The position numbers and the translations under genes were made by a program. Below are positions 1 to 5,150 of a DNA stretch of 5,150 bases, piece after piece. The stretch spans positions 1 through 5,150 of the forward strand of contig CAMLLJ010000192.1 of assembly GCA_946480845.1 (NCBI GenBank), in the 5' to 3' direction. The stretch comes from an uncultured Gemmatimonadota bacterium. Lineage in GTDB: Bacteria > Gemmatimonadota > Gemmatimonadetes > Gemmatimonadales > GWC2-71-9. The notes beneath the pieces are model-generated. The model made no database searches. It worked only from the letters and a program-made list of their open reading frames with translations, and was not told where the DNA came from. How positions within the stretch are numbered: the first letter of the stretch is position 1; each line of letters starts with the position of its first letter.

Positions 1-1055
1 ACCAGCTCGGGGTCGCCGTCCTCGGCGAGCAGCGGCCAGAGCGCCGTCTGCTCCGCGGCCTCGCCGATCCACTGGCGGAGCGCTGCCCGGCCGGGCGTGA
101 CACCGGCCGCTCTTGCATCAGAGGCGTGCAGCAGCAGCAGGCGATACCGGCGCAGGGCGCCCGCGAGCGCGGCGGGACTCGACGCCGCCGCGCGGAGCAG
201 CAGGCCGCGGATCAGCGCGGCGATCGGAGCGGAGCGCGAGAGGGCGAGCGCGTCGATGGCCCGCACTGCCTCCGCGAGCGCGCCGCCGGGCTGCTCCACG
301 ACGATCCGCCGCTCCGGCAGCGCGCGGTCCGGACCTCCGGTGGCGAGCAGCACGCGCGCGATGGCGGCTGGAAGCGTGCGCGCGCCGCCGCCCGCCTGCA
401 CCGCGCCGAGGGCGCGGAGCGAGGCGATGCCCGCGTGCGCGAGCGCATCGTCCCTGAGCGCCAGCGCAAGCTGTGCGCAGAGGTCGGCGATCCGGTTCAC
501 CACCGGTGTCGCCGTGAGCAGGATGGCGCGCCGGCCCACCAGCCAGCGCGCGGCGTGCTCGTACCGGCGCGTTGCGGGGTTGCGGAAGTGATGGCTCTCG
601 TCCACGATCGCCACGGCCCCGGCGGGCGGCAGGCGCCCGCGGCTGGCCTGCTCGTGCGAGGTGACCACGACGTCGATGCCCAGCCGGGCGGCGGTGGCGC
701 GCCATTGGCCGGCGATGGCCGCGGGGACCAGGCAATGATACGGGCCGCGCGCCGAGAGCGTCGCAGCGGCCAGCGCAATCCACGTCTTCCCCGTGCCAGT
801 CGGCTCGGCGATCAGCACGCCGCCGTGCGCGTCGAGCGCGGCCAGGGCGCGGCGCACCAGCGTGGCCTGCCTGGGGCGGAGCCAGGCGGGCACAGGCATG
901 TCGCGCTCCGGCGGGAGCGCGGCACGCGCGATAGCCGCCGCCACGGCCAGCGCCGGCGCGGGCGGCCCGGCGCGCAGCGGGAACGGCGGCTCCCCCAGCG
1001 CCTCGAGCGCCTCAGCGACGATGCGTGGGGCGTCGGGCGGCAGCGGCCAGGACAT
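1..1055 (-). CDS. SF2 (SNF2/RapA-like) helicase/translocase ATPase, N-terminal part, truncated by window edge
   Basis: The frame is open from an ATG at 1055-1053 to the left edge, giving 351 full codons plus a partial one; the C-terminal half lies outside. Motifs seen in order are a Q-motif-like RPRQ (residues 60-63), Walker A EPTGTGKT (84-91), a Ia-like segment LVPAAIAGQW (109-118), a Walker B/DEAH-type box VDESHHFRN (151-159) and motif III LTATPVVNR (180-188). This is the first RecA lobe of a superfamily 2 ATPase. The DESHxxRN box and the short spacing resemble SNF2/RapA-type DNA translocases. Motifs IV-VI should lie to the left. Residues 190-352 are Ala/Leu-rich and probably helical, without a recognised motif. 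The first 44 nt overlap the end of the methyltransferase gene, which points to translational coupling. No strong ribosome-binding site precedes the ATG. An in-frame ATG at 1124-1122 is possible but gives a less protein-like N-terminus. The inferred role is ATP-dependent DNA translocation or remodelling in a methyltransferase-linked defence system. The fold is secure; the subfamily and system are not. Confidence 0.88.
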   Translation of the reverse strand, partial: MSWPLPPDAPRIVAEALEALGEPPFPLRAGPPAPALAVAAAIARAALPPERDMPVPAWLRPRQATLVRRALAALDAHGGVLIAEPTGTGKTWIALAAATLSARGPYHCLVPAAIAGQWRATAARLGIDVVVTSHEQASRGRLPPAGAVAIVDESHHFRNPATRRYEHAARWLVGRRAILLTATPVVNRIADLCAQLALALRDDALAHAGIASLRALGAVQAGGGARTLPAAIARVLLATGGPDRALPERRIVVEQPGGALAEAVRAIDALALSRSAPIAALIRGLLLRAAASSPAALAGALRRYRLLLLHASDARAAGVTPGRAALRQWIGEAAEQTALWPLLAEDGDPEL

Positions 1056-4041
1056 CGCGGTCGGCTTCAGTGAGCGCAAGCAGCGCGGCCACGCGGTCGT
1101 CGATCCGCTGCTGGCAGCCCGCATCGGCGTCGTGCCTGGAGTGCGGGACGGACGCCGCCGCATGCGCGGCTTCACGCCCGATCTCGCAGAGCACCGGGTC
1201 CTCCGGCTCCGCGGGAATGGGCATCGCGGCGATGGTGGCCGCCGTGTATCGCGAGAACCCGCCCGACGCGGGCGCGGCGATGGCGCGCGCGATGCCGCGA
1301 ATCCACGTGGAGTTGAGCCACGCCGCGAGCGCATGCGCCTCGGCGGCGCTCCGGGTGCTGATGCAGTAGCAGGTGTTGAGCGGCACCAGTGCCGGCGCGC
1401 CGGCGCCGGTGAGCGCGGCCGCGGCCACGACCAGCGAGAGGTCCCGCCAGACGACTCGGTGCCGGGCCAGCGCCGCGTCGGTGCGGACGAGCATCCAGAT
1501 CGGGCCGCCGGCGTAGTCGGCGCGCTGCCGGAGCGCAGCCGCGGCGGCGGCGATGTGGCGGGCGGCGAGGTCGGGAAGCGAGGCGAGCGGCGCGCCGTTC
1601 CCATCGTGCGTCCAGAGGATCCGCCGCTTCGGCTCGACGGCGAATGGCCGGACGTCGCGCCCGCGCACCGCCCAGCGCAGGAGGTGGGGCTCCACCGCCG
1701 GCGGATCGAGGAAGACCTCGTCCGCGCCGGTCTTCACGCCGAGGCGGCAGCGGTGGCGATCGCCGAGGGCGGGATGCTCGCGGCGGAGGCGCTCGATGAG
1801 CCGCGCAGTGCCGCCGCCCATGATCCACGGGGCGCCGCTCAGCTCGCGCTGCGGAATTCCGGCTGCATGCGCTGCGAGCACGGGACGGACCAGGTGAGCC
1901 GCGGCCGGCGGCCGGCGCGTCGTGACCAGCGCCAGCGGATATACCGTGGCGTCGAACGACGCGCGCACATCGCCGGTGAGGTCGGCGATCGCATGGATGG
2001 TGGTGCGCGCGGCCAGCGCCTCGCGCGCCGCCGAGGCGTAGCCCGCCGCCGCCAGCTTGGCCGGCACCAGCATGGCGACCGCACCGCCGGGCCGGGCCAG
2101 CTCGTGCCCGCGCTCGAGGAACGCGATCGAGAAGTCGGGCCGATGGGTATAGCCGCCCGTCCTGCTCCCATGCCACCAGCGATACCGTGCGGCCAGCCGC
2201 TCTCGCAGCTCGGGCGCCAGCTCCTCGGCGCGCACCCACGGCGGGTTGCCGATCACCAGGTCGAACCCGCCGCGCGCCATTACGTCGGCGAAGTGGCTCG
2301 GGTAGTGGAACCAGGGAACCGCATTCTCGCGGAGGAGGCGCCGCCGGGCGGCCCGGGTGCGGGAGAGCGCGGAGCGGAGGGACCGGAGGCGGGCGCGAAG
2401 CGATGCATCCGGCCGCACCGGACCCCCGAAGAGTGTCGGCGCGCGCGCCGCCGCGAGCAGCGCCGCCGCGTCCCGCTCGAGTTGCCGCTCGGCCGCCGCA
2501 CAGCCGTCCCGTGCCGCCGCGAGCTCGAGCGCGCGCAGCTCGGCCGCGGCTGCGCGCTTGGCCGCCCCGGTTGCGACGACGAGGCGCGCCCTGAGCGCGC
2601 CGGCGCGGCGGGCCAGCCCGGGATCGGCGCCGGGCGCGAGCCCGTCCGGATCGAACAGGCTGTCGCCTTGGCGGATCAGGCAGTCGAGGTTAGGAAGTGG
2701 GCGCACCGCACCGGGGTGGTCCGCCGGATCGTCGGCGACCACTGCGAGCCAGAGCCGCAGCTCCGCCAGCCGCACCGCCATCGCGTCGAGGTCCACGCCG
2801 AACAGGTTGCGCCGGAGCACCTCGCGGCGCGCGGCAGCCGTGCCGTCGGGACCCGCACGATACCGTGCGAGCTGCTCCAGGGCACCGAGCAGGAAGGCGC
2901 CCGAACCGCAGGCAGGGTCGAGCACCGCGATGCCGTCGAGCAGCGCAACGGCGCCGGGGTCCCGGCGCTCGAGTGCGGCTGAGGCATCGGCGTCGCTGCC
3001 GCCCAGGCGGGCCGATGCGAACGCCGCGATTCCCGCGGCGACGACCTCATGCACCAGGCGGGCCGGCGTATAGAAGGTCCCCGATGCCTTCCGCTCGGCC
3101 GGGTCCATCACGCCCTCGAAGGTCCGTCCCAGCACGTCGGGGCCGATCGACGGCCCCTCGCCCTCCGCCTCCGCCGCGGTGAAGTGGAATCGCTCGAAGA
3201 GCCGGTCGAAGGCATCGCGCCAGGCGGCATCGGGAATGCGGACGCGGTACCGGCGCTCCAGCGCGTGCGGCTCGAAGAGGCCGCCGTTCAGGAAGGGGAT
3301 CCGGCCGAAGCCGTGCACCGCGGCGCTGCGCTCCGGCTGCGGCCGGTTGAGCGTGCCGAAGAAGAGCGGCTGCAGCAGGTGCCGGTGGAGGCCGCGGCGC
3401 TGCGCCAGGCAGGCGTCCACCGCGCGCGGAAGGAAGTCGGGGCGCCCGTCGAGCCAGCCCTTGCTCTGCACGAAGTAGAGGAAGAGCACCCGGGTGAGCT
3501 GGAGCAGCGCGAGCGAGCGTCGGTCGGACTGGCGGTGGGGGCCGCCCACGATGGCTGCCTCGAGCGAGTGCAGCGTCTCCCGGAACTGGCGGAAGAACTC
3601 CCGGCCCACGCCGCGGCCGGCCACCGCCGCTTCCGCACGCGCGGCGTACGCGGTGGCCGACCGTTCGCCGCCGCCCCGAAGCCGCGCGAGCGATGCGAGC
3701 CCGACCGGGGAAGGGGCATCGAGGTCGAGCCGGAGCACACCGCACGCGCCGAAGCCGATCCCTATGCCCATTTCCCGTCCGGCAGGGTAGAATGCAAGCA
3801 CCCCGGCTACACGACCTTCTTCGGCCATGCGTCGCGCGATGCGTCCTGCCAGCACCACGGCGGAGGACTCGGCCTCCACAGCGAGCCAGGTGAAATCTCC
3901 GTGGCGGCCCACAGCCGCCGCGCGCCGCGCGCCGTGCATGGGCGAGAGCTCCTGCCAGAGCGGCTCGTGGCCCAGCTCGCCCAGGAGCCGCGGCAGGTCG
4001 TGCAGCGCGTCGATGGCGGCGAGTACGCGTGCAAGCGACAT
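1012..4041 (-). CDS. Eco57I-type (gamma-class) N6-adenine DNA methyltransferase of a restriction/defence module
   Basis: The complete 1009-residue protein is predicted to transfer a methyl group from S-adenosylmethionine to adenine N6 in DNA. Residues 1-165 form an unassigned N-terminal domain. Residues 170-320 are a helical connector with RVLFLYFVQSKGWL (184-197), IPFLNGGLFEPH (248-259) and VLGRTFEGVMDP (303-314), typical of type IIG/ISP-like enzymes. The methylase core has GTFYTP (321-326, motif X), DPACGSGAF (375-383, motif I, SAM binding), NLFGVDLD (412-419, motif II), QGDSLFD (458-464, motif III) and IGNPPWV (597-603, catalytic motif IV). An Ala/Arg/Leu-rich, probably coiled-coil insert of about 100 residues sits between motifs III and IV. 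Residues 760-945 resemble a TaqI-like target-recognition region, with LNTCYCIS (888-895), AWLNSTW (907-913) and GGFSRYTAATIAAMPIP (927-943). The tail IDDRVAALLALTEAD (980-994) is common in this family. The ATG start is well bounded, because an in-frame TAG lies at 4077-4075 with no other ATG between. No PD-(D/E)XK signature is visible. All core motifs are intact, so activity is expected. Confidence 0.93.
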   Translation of the reverse strand: MSLARVLAAIDALHDLPRLLGELGHEPLWQELSPMHGARRAAAVGRHGDFTWLAVEAESSAVVLAGRIARRMAEEGRVAGVLAFYPAGREMGIGIGFGACGVLRLDLDAPSPVGLASLARLRGGGERSATAYAARAEAAVAGRGVGREFFRQFRETLHSLEAAIVGGPHRQSDRRSLALLQLTRVLFLYFVQSKGWLDGRPDFLPRAVDACLAQRRGLHRHLLQPLFFGTLNRPQPERSAAVHGFGRIPFLNGGLFEPHALERRYRVRIPDAAWRDAFDRLFERFHFTAAEAEGEGPSIGPDVLGRTFEGVMDPAERKASGTFYTPARLVHEVVAAGIAAFASARLGGSDADASAALERRDPGAVALLDGIAVLDPACGSGAFLLGALEQLARYRAGPDGTAAARREVLRRNLFGVDLDAMAVRLAELRLWLAVVADDPADHPGAVRPLPNLDCLIRQGDSLFDPDGLAPGADPGLARRAGALRARLVVATGAAKRAAAAELRALELAAARDGCAAAERQLERDAAALLAAARAPTLFGGPVRPDASLRARLRSLRSALSRTRAARRRLLRENAVPWFHYPSHFADVMARGGFDLVIGNPPWVRAEELAPELRERLAARYRWWHGSRTGGYTHRPDFSIAFLERGHELARPGGAVAMLVPAKLAAAGYASAAREALAARTTIHAIADLTGDVRASFDATVYPLALVTTRRPPAAAHLVRPVLAAHAAGIPQRELSGAPWIMGGGTARLIERLRREHPALGDRHRCRLGVKTGADEVFLDPPAVEPHLLRWAVRGRDVRPFAVEPKRRILWTHDGNGAPLASLPDLAARHIAAAAAALRQRADYAGGPIWMLVRTDAALARHRVVWRDLSLVVAAAALTGAGAPALVPLNTCYCISTRSAAEAHALAAWLNSTWIRGIARAIAAPASGGFSRYTAATIAAMPIPAEPEDPVLCEIGREAAHAAASVPHSRHDADAGCQQRIDDRVAALLALTEADRDVLAAAARRPTHRR

Positions 4042-4125
4042 GCGCCACAGTCGCCGCCTGGCTGCGTCCCGCCGCTACCGCCGCACCGCGCCGCGTGCCG
4101 AATCCCCGCTGCGGCGCGCTGCCCC
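4042..4125. other. 84-bp divergent intergenic region
   Basis: This gap separates the methyltransferase start (minus strand) from the histidine kinase start (plus strand). Any promoters for both genes should lie here or inside the opposite gene's 5' end. It is almost pure G+C with imperfect CCGC-rich repetition. I see no convincing -35/-10 pair on either strand and no clear GGAGG-type ribosome-binding site. An AGGCGG run (4057-4052) about 10 nt upstream of the methyltransferase ATG is the only weak Shine-Dalgarno candidate. The role is inferred from position only. Confidence 0.5.
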
Positions 4126-5150
4126 GTGACCTCCCCACTCCTGCAGGGCCGCCGCGGGCGGATCGCCAGGTCCCACCGCTACCTCACCCCCGCCTCGATC
4201 GCGCTGCTCTATGCGGTGCTCGGCGCGCTCTGGATCCTGACATCGGACCGCGCGGCAGCCCTGATCGGCGGTCCCCTCGGCACCGAGGTGGTCACCCGCT
4301 ATCAGACCGCCAAGGGACTCGTCTTCGTCGGCCTGAGCGCGACGCTGCTCTACGTCGCGCTGCGCCTGGCCAGCCGCTCGCTGGCGCAGAGCGAGGAGCG
4401 CTACCGGACGATGTTCGAACGGACCACCGCCGTGGCCCTGATCATCGACCCCGAGCGCGGCGTGATCCTCGACGCCAATCCGGCCGCGGCGGCGTTCTAT
4501 GGCTGGAGCCGCGCGCAGCTCGTGGACCGGCCGCTCGGCGACCTGGTCGTCGCGGTGCGGAGCGCCGGGCACCCGGGTGCGGAGACCCTGTCGGTGTTCG
4601 AGGAGCACCGGACCGCCGGTGGCGACGTGCGCCAGGTGGAGGTCTACTCGGGGCTCGTCCCGATGCCCCGGCGCCAGCTCCAGTTCGCGATCGTCCACGA
4701 CCTCACCCGGCGGATCGCGGCGGAGCGGGCGCTCGAGGCCTCGGAGGCGCGCTACCGCACGCTGCTGAACGAGGCGTCGGACGGGATCGTCGTGACCGAC
4801 CTGGAATGGCGGTTCGTGGACGTCAATCCCCGCGCCTGCACCATGCTGGGGTACGACCGCGCCGAGCTGCTCGCGCGCACCCTGGCGGACCTGATGGGGC
4901 CCGAGGAGCTGGGACGGCAGCCGCTCCCGGACGGCGAGATGCTGCGCGGCGGCACCGTGCTGCAGGAGCGGCGTCTCCTGCGCGCCGACGGGACCTGGCT
5001 GAGCGTGGAGATCTCGTCACGGTTGCGCGAGGACGGACTGGTGCAGGCGATCATGCGCGACGTGGGCGACCGGCAGCGGCTGGAGGAGCGCCTGCGCCAG
5101 GCGCAGAAGATGGAGGCCGTCGGCCAGCTCACCGGCGGCATCGCGCACGA
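4126..5150 (+). CDS. Membrane-bound PAS-domain sensor histidine kinase, N-terminal part, truncated by window edge
   Basis: The frame is open from a GTG at 4126 to the right edge, giving 341 full codons plus a partial one. Two predicted transmembrane helices lie at about residues 23-40 (ASIALLYAVLGALWILTS) and 64-80 (GLVFVGLSATLLYVALR), separated by a short, probably periplasmic loop. Two PAS domains follow: PAS1 at about 88-200, beginning SEERYRTMFERT, with DANPAAAAFYGW (116-127), and PAS2 at about 206-320, beginning SEARYRTLLNEASDGI, with VDVNPRACTMLGYDRAELL (231-249). A short coiled linker leads to the H-box MEAVGQLTGGIAHD (329-342). The codon for the expected phosphoacceptor His341 is 5146-5148, so the dimerisation and ATPase domains, and any receiver domain, lie outside. 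It should autophosphorylate in response to a signal sensed by a PAS domain and pass the phosphate to a response regulator; neither signal nor partner is visible. No in-frame ATG precedes residue 96. The GTG at 4126 is chosen because it includes both membrane helices and avoids overlap, but no good ribosome-binding site supports it. GTGs at 4000 and 3967 would extend antisense into the methyltransferase. It is probably functionally unrelated to the neighbouring module. Confidence 0.9.
   Translation, partial: MTSPLLQGRRGRIARSHRYLTPASIALLYAVLGALWILTSDRAAALIGGPLGTEVVTRYQTAKGLVFVGLSATLLYVALRLASRSLAQSEERYRTMFERTTAVALIIDPERGVILDANPAAAAFYGWSRAQLVDRPLGDLVVAVRSAGHPGAETLSVFEEHRTAGGDVRQVEVYSGLVPMPRRQLQFAIVHDLTRRIAAERALEASEARYRTLLNEASDGIVVTDLEWRFVDVNPRACTMLGYDRAELLARTLADLMGPEELGRQPLPDGEMLRGGTVLQERRLLRADGTWLSVEISSRLREDGLVQAIMRDVGDRQRLEERLRQAQKMEAVGQLTGGIAH

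Noticed and set aside
118..783. A minus-strand open frame overlapping the helicase in another frame
   Set aside because: It is Arg/Ala-rich, and the Walker A, DESH and TATP motifs all read in the helicase frame instead.
1391..1404. A perfect 14-bp G+C palindrome, GCCGGCGCGCCGGC
   Set aside because: It lies inside methyltransferase coding sequence (Ala/Gly/Pro codons), has no loop or T-tract, and is expected by chance at this G+C content. Not called as a terminator or operator.
793..2982. A long open frame on the plus strand (about 729 codons) opposite the methyltransferase and helicase
   Set aside because: It is Arg/Gly/Ala-rich with no recognisable motif and lies antisense to well-supported catalytic motifs. 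Such frames are a known artefact of high-GC codon usage.
4070..4105. A possible minus-strand promoter (TTCGGC ... TAGCGG) upstream of the methyltransferase
   Set aside because: Both boxes match the consensus poorly and there is no AT-rich -10 element, so it cannot be supported.
3047..4138. A minus-strand open frame overlapping the 5' half of the methyltransferase
   Set aside because: Its translation is low-complexity Arg/Ala/Pro, while the other frame holds the conserved family motifs.
4075..4698. A minus-strand open frame opposite the histidine kinase
   Set aside because: There are no domain features, and it is antisense to clear transmembrane and PAS sequences. Treated as a shadow.

Overview
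The window is very G+C-rich throughout (judged by eye, not computed). Real codons end mostly in G or C, so long open frames occur by chance on both strands. This fits a high-GC bacterium such as a Gemmatimonadota, Myxococcota, Actinobacteria or Proteobacteria lineage. The sequence alone does not fix the phylum.

Only three genes are convincing. On the minus strand, reading right to left, a complete 1009-residue Eco57I-type (gamma-class) N6-adenine DNA methyltransferase occupies 4041 to 1012. It overlaps by 44 nt the start of a superfamily 2 (SNF2/RapA-like) helicase ATPase that runs from 1055 off the left edge. On the plus strand, starting at 4126 and running off the right edge, is a membrane-anchored sensor histidine kinase with two transmembrane segments and two PAS domains. 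The window ends at its H-box, just after the codon for the expected phosphoacceptor histidine.

The methyltransferase and helicase look like one translationally linked transcription unit. A large adenine methyltransferase paired with a separate SF2 translocase is the core of several restriction or anti-phage systems (type ISP-like enzymes, DISARM class 1, BREX-like loci). I see no nuclease motif in either visible protein. A nuclease or other effector would have to lie left of position 1, in the unseen helicase C-terminus, or in the unassigned N-terminal domain of the methyltransferase. The exact system cannot be named from this window.

The histidine kinase is divergently oriented across an 84-bp gap and is probably an unrelated host signalling gene marking the edge of the module. 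No RNA genes, CRISPR arrays, insertion sequences, attachment sites or convincing terminators were seen, and there is no gene-free stretch longer than 300 bases.
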